DNA of 22,620 nt from Candidatus Woesearchaeota archaeon (GTDB lineage Archaea > Nanobdellota > Nanobdellia > Woesearchaeales > JACPBV01), in contig JAHWIN010000052.1 in assembly GCA_019322475.1 (NCBI GenBank), positions 1-22,620 of the forward strand, written 5' to 3'. Shown one piece after another: positions 1 through 7,145 of the stretch; within the stretch, counting starts at the first letter, position 1; each line of letters starts with the position of its first letter. The notes under the pieces are model-generated. The model was not told the origin of the DNA. It did not search any database and worked only from the letters and a program-made list of their open reading frames with translations. Position numbers and translations under genes: made by a program.

Positions 1-126
1 ATGGAATTCCTAGAGCTTCCCGGATTGAGGTATTTCTGCGCAACGCAGGCCCATCCTGAATTCAGGAGCAGCCTTGAAGACCCTGCTCCTTTGTTCTATG
101 GGTTTGTCAGAAGCTGTATAAGATAG
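1..126 (+). CDS. pyrG: CTP synthase, C-terminal end (partial)
   Basis: The frame is open from base 1 and ends at TAG 124-126; the first 41 codons are the tail of the glutamine amidotransferase domain of CTP synthase. The enzyme converts UTP to CTP with glutamine-derived ammonia in the cytoplasm. Visible are the family block 'ELPGLRYFCATQAHPEF', with the His-Pro-Glu of the class I amidotransferase catalytic triad (residues 18-20 of the fragment), and the closing 'PAPLFYGFV' block. The ATG at base 1 is an internal Met, not the start; the full protein should be about 530 residues and extend upstream of the window. It converges on bud32, with 83 bases between the two stop codons and no obvious terminator there. 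The identification rests on family knowledge of this very conserved C-terminus. Confidence 0.93.
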   Translation: MEFLELPGLRYFCATQAHPEFRSSLEDPAPLFYGFVRSCIR

Positions 127-209
127 TGATATTGAGCCTATACGCCAATTTCCAGAAGATTATTTTGGAACCTATGCCTCATTTCACTAAGAAAATCTTC
201 CAAGGGATA

Positions 210-818
210 TCAGCCCTTTCCCCTCTTGCCCTTGTACCTTCCCCTTTTCTCAACTGCCTCAAGCCTTTTGACAACCAGGGGACCGTCTTTTGACTCGTCT
301 GTATACCCATTCAAGGCAGCCTTGAAGCACTTTTCCCAGATAGTATAATGCTTGCTCTCCAGGGCCTGCTTCAATAAGTGAAGATCGACAGCCTTGTCTT
401 CTGCCTTGTGTGAAAAGAAGCTCAGCCCAAAATCTATAAAAAATATCTCATCACCTATTATCATGTTAGATGTAGTAAGGTCGCCATGGATGATTCCGTT
501 ATCATGCAGGACAGCTATCTTCCGGCCTATCTCTTCTGAAAGTTTCCTATGATCCCTATCTTCAAGCACGTCCCTAACCTTAGGGCCTTTTATAAGCTCC
601 ATGGTTATCTTCTCTTTCCTGTCTGTGCTTATCATCCTCGGAGCAGGAAAACCGATCAAGGCCAATCTCTCAAATACCTTCGCTTCCCTCTTTGTCCTGG
701 ATCTCCTTATCCTCTCATCTATCTCTTTTATCCGGTATTTTTTTTCTATCCTGTCTTTTATTATCCTGCTGTCTGTAAGGTATATCCTTGCTTCTGCCCC
801 CTGAGCTATCTTCTTCAT
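210..818 (-). CDS. bud32: Bud32/PRPK-type kinase of the KEOPS complex
   Basis: This is a small atypical protein kinase/ATPase of 202 residues, the usual size for archaeal Bud32. In KEOPS it stimulates Kae1-dependent threonylcarbamoylation of A37 in ANN-decoding tRNAs. Seen in the sequence are the N-terminal nucleotide-binding turn 'QGAEA' (residues 6-10), the catalytic loop 'HGDLTTSN' (111-118), the metal-binding 'DFG' (129-131) and a basic C-terminal tail rich in Lys and Arg. In many archaea Bud32 is fused to Kae1; here it is a separate gene with no KEOPS partner in the window. A TATA-like box on the minus strand lies at 841-850, about 25 bases before the ATG, so the transcript is probably nearly leaderless. 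A shadow frame on the plus strand over this gene is not coding. Confidence 0.93.
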   Translation of the reverse strand: MKKIAQGAEARIYLTDSRIIKDRIEKKYRIKEIDERIRRSRTKREAKVFERLALIGFPAPRMISTDRKEKITMELIKGPKVRDVLEDRDHRKLSEEIGRKIAVLHDNGIIHGDLTTSNMIIGDEIFFIDFGLSFFSHKAEDKAVDLHLLKQALESKHYTIWEKCFKAALNGYTDESKDGPLVVKRLEAVEKRGRYKGKRGKG

Positions 819-840
819 GAGATCATTGGACTGAAAACAA

Positions 841-850
841 GTATTTAAAG
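841..850 (-). promoter_or_regulatory. TATA-like box of bud32
   Basis: Reading the minus strand this is CTTTAAATAC, a typical archaeal TATA box, 23-32 bases upstream of the bud32 ATG. Confidence 0.55.
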
Positions 851-940
851 TTTTGCGGTATTGGCCAAAGAAAAGCCCCCTGCTGCTTCTTGTTGATGCC
901 CTGTGCCAATCTTAGCAAATTTTATTAATAGTCCTATCCT

Positions 941-950
941 CCTTTTATAG
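941..950 (+). promoter_or_regulatory. TATA-like box upstream of the 999 ORF
   Basis: CCTTTTATAG lies about 50 bases upstream of the ATG at 999. Initiation would fall near 975, leaving a short leader that includes the Shine-Dalgarno at 985-990. Confidence 0.4.
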
Positions 951-998
951 GGGGTATCAGAAGCATCTTAAGATCTTATAGGCAGGAGGTCTTGGTTT

Positions 999-1091
999 AT
1001 GGAATTTTTGTTAGAGCAGCTAAATGCAGCTGACTGCAAAAAAGATCTTGCAGCCCATAGCCGCTATGCCTGGATCTTTTCGTATTGCTAA
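999..1091 (+). CDS. possible 30-residue small protein
   Basis: ATG 999 opens a 30-codon frame ending at TAA 1089. GGAGGT at 985-990, with eight bases to the ATG, is the strongest Shine-Dalgarno in the window; most other genes here look leaderless. The peptide is moderately hydrophobic and aromatic at its end: it closes with 'HSRYAWIFSYC', so a Cys is the last residue, and it has a second Cys at position 13. There is no signal peptide or domain I recognise. It lies between divergent bud32 and the AbrB-like gene, with its own TATA-like box at 941-950. It could be a small protein, a leader peptide, or a chance frame over a structured RNA: 'agatctt'-type words recur at 971-977 and 1045-1052. Homology across related genomes would decide. 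Confidence 0.4.
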   Translation: MEFLLEQLNAADCKKDLAAHSRYAWIFSYC

Positions 1092-1119
1092 TTGTTAAGT
1101 GTAGCCAAGAAAAAAGAAA

Positions 1120-1130
1120 GATTTTTATAG
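1120..1130 (+). promoter_or_regulatory. TATA-like box, distal promoter of the AbrB/surface-protein unit
   Basis: GATTTTTATAG sits 70-80 bases upstream of the ATG at 1202. It would give a leader of about 45 bases containing the AT-rich repeats and the palindrome at 1186-1195. Confidence 0.4.
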
Positions 1131-1169
1131 TTTAGCAATAATTAATACTAATAACTTACTAAATTAATA

Positions 1170-1178
1170 TTATAAAAG
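1170..1178 (+). promoter_or_regulatory. TATA-like box, proximal promoter of the AbrB-like gene
   Basis: TTATAAAAG lies 24-32 bases upstream of ATG 1202, the spacing expected for a leaderless archaeal transcript. Confidence 0.5.
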
Positions 1179-1185
1179 CAATAAT

Positions 1186-1195
1186 TTAGTACTAA
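1186..1195. promoter_or_regulatory. candidate operator palindrome TTAGTACTAA
   Basis: This is a perfect 10-bp palindrome placed between the proximal TATA-like box and the start codon of an AbrB-like DNA-binding protein. It is well placed for autorepression by a dimeric regulator. The half-site word GTACTAAT recurs at 18840-18847 in the promoter of the S-layer-like gene. AT-rich surroundings raise the chance of coincidental palindromes, so the role is inferred. Confidence 0.3.
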
Positions 1196-1201
1196 TCTAA
1201 A

Positions 1202-1345
1202 ATGAAAATAGTTTCTTACAAAGACCAGTACAGGATAACCATACCCAAGGACTTAGTTGAATCCAAGGAATGGAAAGCTGGCGTAAAGTTAAGGTTCATA
1301 GAAGATAGGGACGGCAATATAATGCTGAAAGAGATAAACAAGTAA
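1202..1345 (+). CDS. AbrB/SpoVT-type (MazE-like) DNA-binding protein
   Basis: This 47-residue protein begins 'MKIVSYKDQYRITIPKDLVE'. That is the swapped-hairpin AbrB pattern: a short strand, a polar turn, 'R(I/V)TIPKDL', then a helix and two further strands ending 'GNIMLKEINK'. Such domains dimerise and bind DNA as transcription regulators or as antitoxins. No toxin gene follows. Instead the stop at 1343-1345 is separated by one base from the ATG of the large surface glycoprotein at 1347, so the two are almost certainly cotranscribed. The protein may regulate that operon, and a palindrome just upstream (1186-1195) is a plausible target. The domain call is firm; the regulatory target is inference. 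Confidence 0.8.
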   Translation: MKIVSYKDQYRITIPKDLVESKEWKAGVKLRFIEDRDGNIMLKEINK

Positions 1346-1346
1346 G

Positions 1347-4300
1347 ATGGCAGGAAAAGAAAGAAAAAGAACAGGCAAATCCGGAATCCTGTTATTGGCC
1401 GTGCTATTCCTCATATCCTTGTTTATAGGGGTATATGCCCAAAGCATAATCGCAAACCCTGACGGAGAAACGATATTAAAGGCTCAGTCATGCAGCGCAG
1501 AGGACAATGCATCAAAAGGCTCTTTTGGAGGCCTGTGTGACGGAGCATATCCTTCTGCCTGCGGAATAGGAGGAGATCTTCTTAGCTGTGATGACGGGCT
1601 AAGTGAAAGCCATACCTATTCAAGAGATGGTTATGCAGGCATAAGGATAAACATGACAAACAGAAGCGTAAAGTACTGCCATTCTATAACTAAAGTTTTC
1701 CTGTGCTATGAGTGGTGGAGAGAGCCGTCATCCATAGATGGCTGTAACATAAGCGTTGACAATGATGGGGGAGCAAGCTATTATCCTATAACTGAAGTGT
1801 GTCCGGGAACATCAGCAGACCCGGGAGTGATATGCTCAAACATAACATCATCTGACGACTGGTCCTGCTCTGACTTCTTCGGCAGCTCTGCAACAGGCGT
1901 ATCCATAAAATCCGAAGCTGAGCAAAGAGGCGGACCCCCCTCAGAAAACGAGCTTATCTGGGATGTTCTCTTCATAAACCTGAGCTACAAGGAGCTTGAG
2001 ATAATATGCCCTGCCCATAATACATACACAAACAAGCAGCCCTTAGGCATTAACATCAGCCTTGGGGGAAGCATAGGCGATGAGCCTATAACTATAAACT
2101 ACTACATAAACGGGATATTAAACCAAAGCTCAAGGGCAAACATGACATTCTGGGCCTCCGAAGGGTCCTACACCTTAGATGTAAGCCTTTACAATGGATC
2201 ACTATCATCTAAAAATGAGAGCATCAATTTCACCCTGGACCTGACTAAGCCGATCATAATGCTGGACAAGCCGGAGGATAGCTATGAGAATGATTCAGCA
2301 GAACACACCCTTGTTATATTCAACGGAACAGCATCTGACAGCATAGCATTGAAGAATGCTACATTATACCATAACATAAGCGGAGCATGGAAAGCGAACA
2401 AGAGCGCAGCCTTAAGCAGCGCCTCCTCCTGCTTCAGCTTCACATTGAACCTGACAAACAGCTCATTCATATGGAATGTTATGGCGTGTGATAATGCAGG
2501 CAACTGCGGCTTCTCTGGCATTAACAGGAGTGCAACGCTGAATTTCACAGCACCTCCTGAGTTCCCGGAAATAACAGGCTTTAGCCCTGCAAACAGCAGC
2601 GTAAATGTGTCTGAAAAGGCAGATATAACCGCTTTTTTCAGCATGGATATGGAAGAGGGTTCCCTGAATCATTCTACCTTCCTGGTCAGAGACAGCAACG
2701 GCAGTGCTGTAAGGGGAAAGATAAAGTATTACCAAAATGATAAGAAAGCCAGGTTTAATCCCCATAGGTTCCTGAAAAACAACGAGACCTATACGGTAAA
2801 CCTGTCAGCAGGGATAAGCAGCGAATCAGGGCCAAGCCTGGGCTATGACCTTGTATGGAACTTTTCCACACGCCTTAAGGATACAGATGATGATGGGATT
2901 CCAGACAGCCTGGATGAGGATGATGACAATGATGATATAAATGACACAGAGGATTTCCTTAAAGGCAGCCCATCAAACGTAAAGACAGACATCGGAAGCC
3001 TTATGATAAGAGTAAACAGGTCTTCAAACCTTAACAAAAGGTTCAGAAAAAAAGCTGTAGTGGAACTTCTTGAAAATAACACCCTTTTGATAGAGTTCAA
3101 CTTCTCTTTCAGCAACAGCAGCATACTGGACCTGACAAATATAACTGTCCAGAAAAATGATGAGGATTCCATAGGCTCGCTTATAATAAGCGGGATAAGC
3201 CTGGATTCCACAAAAACATTTTACCTGGATAATATATCCGATTACGACGGCGTGTGCGTAAAGGACGCAGAAACAGAGTCCATATCTAACATAAGCAGCA
3301 CCTGCAAGGAAGAGCACGAGACGTTTGTAAGGTGCCCTGGCTCTGCCAGAAACTATAACTGTACGATAAACGGGACAAGGCTCAAGGTTACCGGCCTTAA
3401 CCATTCTGCAGTCCAGCAGGCAGATGACAATTCCCCTCCGAGGATAGATATGATAAGCGTATCTTACAGCGGCACAACCACCGTATCAGTAACTCTTACA
3501 GTGATGACTGATGAGGATGCCTCATGCAGGTATGATGTTGATGATGTCTCTTTCAGCAGCATGGGATATTCCATGAGCGGAAGCAGCATACAACATTCAA
3601 GATCGATATCCTACAGCAGGGATACCTCCGGAGATTATTATGTCCTGTGCAGGGATGATTTCGGAAACATAATGGAATCCTCCAGCTCGATATCGTTCGA
3701 TGCAGAGGTTTCTGAGGAAAATGATGTAGTAGGCGGGACAGGCGGAGGCGGCACAGCTGCCTCTGGCCAGGATGTTGAGTTAAATGTGTTAAGCCTATGC
3801 AGGGAAAATTGGATATGCGGAAGCTGGAGCAGCTGCAAGGACGGCTTCCAGACAAGAAAATGCTTTGACTTCAGCAAATGCGGGACAAAAAGCCTGAAGC
3901 CAAAGGAATTCCAGACATGCGATAGATACTGTGAAGAGCTATGGCAGTGCACGGCATGGTCTATCTGCTCTGAAGGGATGATGAAAAGGGAGTGCCATGA
4001 CCTAAACAGCTGCAGAACAGAAAAGCAAAAGCCAAGCGAATATGAAAGCTGTGAGTTTGCCTCCCAATGCTATAATCTGGTCCAGGATAATGGTGAGGAG
4101 GGAATAGACTGCGGCGGGCTTTGCCCGCCATGCGAAACATGCTATGACCGGATGCAGAACCAGGATGAAAAAGGGATAGACTGTGGGGGCTCCTGCAGGC
4201 CCTGCAGGCTTGGAGACCTGATAGCTGCAACAGGGATGGACATCATGGTGCTTCCAAGAAAAAGCCCAAAGACAGCATACCTCATAATGATGATTGCTTT

Positions 4301-4412
4301 GCTTCTTGGTGTTTATCTCACAGCAAAACTTGGGCTGTTAAAAAAGTGCAGAGTAAAGCTAAAAGGAGGTATAAGCAGAAAAACAAAAAAGAAAAGAGGG
4401 CATAGTAGATAG
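1347..4412 (+). CDS. large secreted, anchored cell-surface glycoprotein
   Basis: The 1021-residue protein has a basic N-terminus and a hydrophobic signal/anchor segment (about residues 13-32). A long extracellular part follows, then a C-terminal membrane helix (about 975-995) and a Lys/Arg-rich cytoplasmic tail. The ectodomain has Ig-like strands and a Big_5-like Ig domain (about 413-510, from 'ITGFSPANSSVNVS' to 'WNFST'). An acidic calcium-binding stretch resembling thrombospondin type 3 follows ('DTDDDGIPDSLDEDDDND', about 512-531). Near the C-terminus are two Trp/Cys-rich TSP1-like repeats ('WICGSWSSC', 'WQCTAWSIC') and two 'GIDCGG' cysteine repeats. I count 39 N-X-S/T sequons, suggesting dense N-glycosylation. 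Proteins of this architecture are common in DPANN genomes and probably mediate cell contact, but no specific partner can be named. It is coupled to the AbrB-like gene. Confidence 0.85.
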   Translation: MAGKERKRTGKSGILLLAVLFLISLFIGVYAQSIIANPDGETILKAQSCSAEDNASKGSFGGLCDGAYPSACGIGGDLLSCDDGLSESHTYSRDGYAGIRINMTNRSVKYCHSITKVFLCYEWWREPSSIDGCNISVDNDGGASYYPITEVCPGTSADPGVICSNITSSDDWSCSDFFGSSATGVSIKSEAEQRGGPPSENELIWDVLFINLSYKELEIICPAHNTYTNKQPLGINISLGGSIGDEPITINYYINGILNQSSRANMTFWASEGSYTLDVSLYNGSLSSKNESINFTLDLTKPIIMLDKPEDSYENDSAEHTLVIFNGTASDSIALKNATLYHNISGAWKANKSAALSSASSCFSFTLNLTNSSFIWNVMACDNAGNCGFSGINRSATLNFTAPPEFPEITGFSPANSSVNVSEKADITAFFSMDMEEGSLNHSTFLVRDSNGSAVRGKIKYYQNDKKARFNPHRFLKNNETYTVNLSAGISSESGPSLGYDLVWNFSTRLKDTDDDGIPDSLDEDDDNDDINDTEDFLKGSPSNVKTDIGSLMIRVNRSSNLNKRFRKKAVVELLENNTLLIEFNFSFSNSSILDLTNITVQKNDEDSIGSLIISGISLDSTKTFYLDNISDYDGVCVKDAETESISNISSTCKEEHETFVRCPGSARNYNCTINGTRLKVTGLNHSAVQQADDNSPPRIDMISVSYSGTTTVSVTLTVMTDEDASCRYDVDDVSFSSMGYSMSGSSIQHSRSISYSRDTSGDYYVLCRDDFGNIMESSSSISFDAEVSEENDVVGGTGGGGTAASGQDVELNVLSLCRENWICGSWSSCKDGFQTRKCFDFSKCGTKSLKPKEFQTCDRYCEELWQCTAWSICSEGMMKRECHDLNSCRTEKQKPSEYESCEFASQCYNLVQDNGEEGIDCGGLCPPCETCYDRMQNQDEKGIDCGGSCRPCRLGDLIAATGMDIMVLPRKSPKTAYLIMMIALLLGVYLTAKLGLLKKCRVKLKGGISRKTKKKRGHSR

Positions 4413-4428
4413 GCCCCCTCATTCAAAA

Positions 4429-4485
4429 GAAAGGTTTGCCTGTTGTTTCCAAAGCCTAAAAAATATTTTTTTGGCCAAACCTTTC
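4429..4485 (+). terminator. stem-loop downstream of the surface glycoprotein
   Basis: GAAAGGTTTG (4429-4438) and CAAACCTTTC (4476-4485) form a perfect 10-bp inverted repeat. The 37-base loop contains a T7 run. It starts 17 bases after the stop codon at 4410-4412. A second hairpin (CCCTAAA 4511-4517 with TTTAGGG 4525-4531) follows. These may be a transcription end region or 3' RNA structure; nothing coding is seen in 4413-4600. Confidence 0.4.
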
Positions 4486-4605
4486 AGAAAGGATAAGGAA
4501 GGGTCTTTCACCCTAAAGAGCGGTTTTAGGGGTTTATGCTTGCCCATACCCTGGTTTTGGTGGCAGCCTTATCGTCGATAATAGATACTCAGGGAACCAT
4601 AGAAA

Positions 4606-4616
4606 GATATATATAC
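4606..4616 (+). promoter_or_regulatory. TATA-like box for the 4695 gene
   Basis: GATATATATAC predicts initiation near 4640, which is about 55 bases upstream of the first canonical start codon (GTG 4695). This matters for the start choice of that gene. Confidence 0.5.
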
Positions 4617-4694
4617 TTGCTGTAAAACAATCAATAAAAGTGACTTAAAATAAGAAAAAAACCGTCAAGGGAGAAAAAAAATAGTCTGCCCGTT

Positions 4695-5288
4695 GTGGTC
4701 ATCTTATCTGTTATTATGCTAGGCATCATATTATCTTTCTTTTCTGGAGATGAGGGCTTTTTTGGAATAACTGGATTTGTATCTTCAAGCATCTACAAGC
4801 AGGACCTAAACATGGCAATATCTGAAAGCCAGAATTTTATACTGACATCAAATAGTGCTAAGCCATTCACAATAAACTCTATCAGGCTTTCAGGAGAGGT
4901 CATAGGAAAAGGCCAGGCAAAAGTCTATATCGATACAGGAACAGGCCAAAATGTCCTTATATTCAGTAATGTAGCAGAGAAAAAGGAAAACGAGAAAGGC
5001 ATATTGGGGATTACAGGGATGGCTGTGGAAGATGATGCAATTGCAGGGTATGATGAAAGTAAGATCCTGATCATAAAGCCCCTTGACCGCCTTCTGGAGA
5101 AAGGGTCTTTTGAGGAGATAGAAGACTATCACTACCTAAAAGAGGGTTTGTTCAAGGACGAATGTGCAGAAACCTGTTTTATAAGCATGGACGTCTCAAG
5201 CGAAACCAGATACAGGCTTGTAGCCCTTGTTGAAGATGGAACTAAGCTAAAGCTGGATGAGATATCCTATCAGGTTTCAGAGGATTGA
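4695..5288 (+). CDS. DPANN membrane-anchored secreted protein of unknown function
   Basis: The protein has 197 residues from GTG 4695, with one N-terminal membrane helix ('VILSVIMLGIILSFFSG') and an extracellular beta-rich domain. It contains the block 'FTINSIRLSGEVIGKGQAKVYIDTG', split here as 'FTINSIRLSGEVIG' and 'KGQAKVYIDTG', and a 'CAETC' cysteine pair near the end. This pattern recurs in DPANN hypothetical proteins. The frame stays open upstream to TGA 4641-4643 and encodes a strongly basic stretch (KIRKKPSREKK) just before the helix. That is the charge pattern expected of a signal anchor, so the true start may be non-canonical (ATA 4650 or CTG 4686) and the annotated GTG too short. The function is unknown. 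It is followed two bases later by a 36-codon ORF. Confidence 0.75.
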   Translation: MVILSVIMLGIILSFFSGDEGFFGITGFVSSSIYKQDLNMAISESQNFILTSNSAKPFTINSIRLSGEVIGKGQAKVYIDTGTGQNVLIFSNVAEKKENEKGILGITGMAVEDDAIAGYDESKILIIKPLDRLLEKGSFEEIEDYHYLKEGLFKDECAETCFISMDVSSETRYRLVALVEDGTKLKLDEISYQVSED

Positions 5289-5290
5289 AA

Positions 5291-5401
5291 ATGAAAAAAA
5301 CTCCATTATATGAATTAATGGCTTGTGAAGTCAGAGATAGGGACGAACATCTTGACTTTTTAAATGAAAAAAATCTTTGTGAATTTATTAAAGAAAAATA
5401 A
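5291..5401 (+). CDS. possible 36-residue small protein
   Basis: ATG 5291 begins two bases after the upstream stop, and the frame runs 36 codons to TAA 5399-5401. The product starts MKKTPLYELM and ends FIKEK; it is charged, soluble-looking, with Cys at 12 and 30 and no membrane segment. No domain is recognised. The tight spacing suggests translational coupling with the upstream membrane protein. The AT-rich third positions differ somewhat from the neighbouring genes, so it could also be the remnant of a longer gene. Confidence 0.4.
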   Translation: MKKTPLYELMACEVRDRDEHLDFLNEKNLCEFIKEK

Positions 5402-5470
5402 GGCTATTGATGATTTGGTAATTTTTTATTCTTCTAGGTGACGCTAAATTAACAGCTCAGAAAAAGAAAA

Positions 5471-5482
5471 GATATATAAACC
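5471..5482 (+). promoter_or_regulatory. TATA-like box for the 5506 gene
   Basis: GATATATAAACC is 24-35 bases upstream of ATG 5506, consistent with a leaderless or very short-leader mRNA. Confidence 0.55.
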
Positions 5483-5505
5483 AATAAAAGGGGTATGTTG
5501 CTAAG

Positions 5506-6903
5506 ATGAAAAAAAAGGCTCAGCTCTATGGAAGCCTTTTCAGGTATATTCTTATAGGGCTTATAGTGGTCATGATCCTCTTCTTTGGGATAAACGCTTT
5601 CAATAAGATAGGAAGCGCTTCATGCCAGACAGGGATAGCTCTTTTGAGGCAGAACCTTAGATCGTCTGTCGAAAATGTCGGCGGCGGCTTAGGGAGCATC
5701 CAGGCGGAAAGCTTTGAGATTCCCTGCGGAGCAGACCAGCTTTATCTTGTGGATAGGGAAAAGAATATGAGCCGGCTTTACAGGTCATTGTACAATTTTC
5801 CCCTTATCAAGGACGCTATAAACAGCAGTTCTGGAAAAAATGCATTTCTGGTGAAGGACGGCGAGGTGATTGACTCTTTTGAGACAGGAGACATCGATCT
5901 GCAAAAGCCGTATTTTGTATGCTCTGACACAAGAAACCAGGACCTGGACCTGTATCTGGGAAGCAGGGGGCCTTCAACAGAGGTCAGCAACCAAAGGTGC
6001 GAGTTTGACTGCACGTTTGATCTTATCGACATCGATTATGATACTGCAAAGATGATAATAGAGGAAGCTATCAATTACGAGGATTGTGACGGGTGTCCTC
6101 AGGGTACATTAGATGAAGAGATGAAAATTTTCAACGAGACAAAAGACAAGGTAAGGATATCAAGAAGATGCAACTGCGGAAAAGAGCCAGGAACGACTGT
6201 TGTTGAGATCCTTATAAGCCCTGAAGGGGATGTTAGCCACTTTAAGCTTATCGAGCAGATGCCAAAGGGCTCTGGCTATAACCTAAGCAACATACAGGAC
6301 ATGGAAGGAGACTATGATTACCAGCAAAACATAGACCATGACCCGCTGATGATGTGGCATTTCAACGAGATAAAGGAAGATACAATAATAAGCTATATCC
6401 TGGACCAGGACATAACAGGATACTGTGCAGATGTCCTTAAGTCTGCTGGATTAGCTGTCACTGTCGCCAGCGAAAGTTCTGTTACAGAAACAACAGAGGA
6501 AGACATTGATAAAGTGCCCGAAGATATTGAAGAGTTTGACCTTGACCTATCTTCCTTTATAATTACCCTAAAAAAGCAGGGTAACTGGAAAAAGAATAAT
6601 ATATTTAACAAGCCAGTATGGAAGGTTCCAAAAGGCAAGGAAGGGACGCAAAAAAAATTTCAGGACTATACCTATGAGATCAAAGGAAATGATCCAGATG
6701 ATTATGATACAAAACTCGGAAAATTCAGTAACTATCCTGATTACATAATCTGCGAAATAGAAGATAGCGAGATAATAAGCTGTTCCAGCACCACTCCAAA
6801 TTTGGGATTTACAGGAACATTTTACCTTAGAATTACAAACCCTACAGAGCCTTCATCCCCTGAGGAGGATGAGTTTAAGGTTACGGTTCTTCCCGATTCA
6901 TAG
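5506..6903 (+). CDS. DPANN secreted/anchored hypothetical protein with one N-terminal helix
   Basis: This is a 465-residue protein. Its start 'MKKKAQLYGSLFRYILIGLI' is a basic N-region followed by a membrane helix (about 13-31). A large extracellular part follows with paired cysteines ('CEFDC', 'CDGC', 'CNC', 'YC', then isolated Cys). The mid-region contains 'MMWHFNEIKEDTIISYIL'. It then passes an acidic linker ('TETTEEDIDKVPEDIEEFD') into a C-terminal beta-sandwich-like domain of about 110 residues ending 'EDEFKVTVLPDS'. Similar 'LYGxLFRYI' N-termini occur on DPANN hypothetical proteins. It may form part of the envelope or a pilus-like assembly, but no catalytic motif is visible and the function is unknown. 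It ends 21 bases before the first copy of the two-hairpin repeat. Confidence 0.75.
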   Translation: MKKKAQLYGSLFRYILIGLIVVMILFFGINAFNKIGSASCQTGIALLRQNLRSSVENVGGGLGSIQAESFEIPCGADQLYLVDREKNMSRLYRSLYNFPLIKDAINSSSGKNAFLVKDGEVIDSFETGDIDLQKPYFVCSDTRNQDLDLYLGSRGPSTEVSNQRCEFDCTFDLIDIDYDTAKMIIEEAINYEDCDGCPQGTLDEEMKIFNETKDKVRISRRCNCGKEPGTTVVEILISPEGDVSHFKLIEQMPKGSGYNLSNIQDMEGDYDYQQNIDHDPLMMWHFNEIKEDTIISYILDQDITGYCADVLKSAGLAVTVASESSVTETTEEDIDKVPEDIEEFDLDLSSFIITLKKQGNWKKNNIFNKPVWKVPKGKEGTQKKFQDYTYEIKGNDPDDYDTKLGKFSNYPDYIICEIEDSEIISCSSTTPNLGFTGTFYLRITNPTEPSSPEEDEFKVTVLPDS

Positions 6904-6924
6904 TTGTTTAAAATATGGATATAT

Positions 6925-7020
6925 CTATAGCAAAGAGCACAAACATTTGAGCAATAATTAATGCTCTTTGCTTATTAATAAAAGGCATGAATTGCTCAAT
7001 TATTGATGTCTTTTATTATA
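6925..7020. repeat. two-hairpin dispersed repeat, copy 1 (96 bp)
   Basis: About 95% identical to 11950-12046. It has stem 1, AGCAAAGAGCA (6929-6939) with TGCTCTTTGCT (6962-6972), and stem 2, TAATAAAAGGCAT (6976-6988) with ATGTCTTTTATTA (7006-7018, one G-T wobble). TTGAGCAAT in loop 1 is complementary to ATTGCTCAA in loop 2, so an alternative fold is possible. It lies downstream of a stop codon and upstream of the next promoter. It could be a REP/MITE-like element, a transcription end structure or a small RNA. Confidence 0.85.
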
Positions 7021-7113
7021 GATTATGGAACTTTACCAGTTTAGGAAAGATAAGGAATTTCTCTAAAAGAAAAAATACTCAAAACATAATCGTCTCCAAA
7101 CCGCCCACCAAAA

Positions 7114-7124
7114 GCTTTTTATAG
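7114..7124 (+). promoter_or_regulatory. TATA-like box for the 7146 lipoprotein gene
   Basis: GCTTTTTATAG lies 22-32 bases upstream of ATG 7146, the spacing for leaderless transcription. Confidence 0.5.
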
Positions 7125-7145
7125 TCGTTCACATAAAAAAAGGGT

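Noticed and set aside
549..848. Open frames on the plus strand across bud32
   Set aside because: They are antisense shadows of a clearly conserved kinase gene and show no domain or start signal.
1202..1345. Toxin-antitoxin pair headed by the AbrB/MazE-like gene
   Set aside because: The next gene is a 1021-residue surface protein, and no toxin-sized gene is adjacent.
2843..4230. Several minus-strand open frames inside the surface glycoprotein
   Set aside because: Their composition mirrors the sense gene's Ser/Asn/Asp codons; none has a start signal or recognisable motif.
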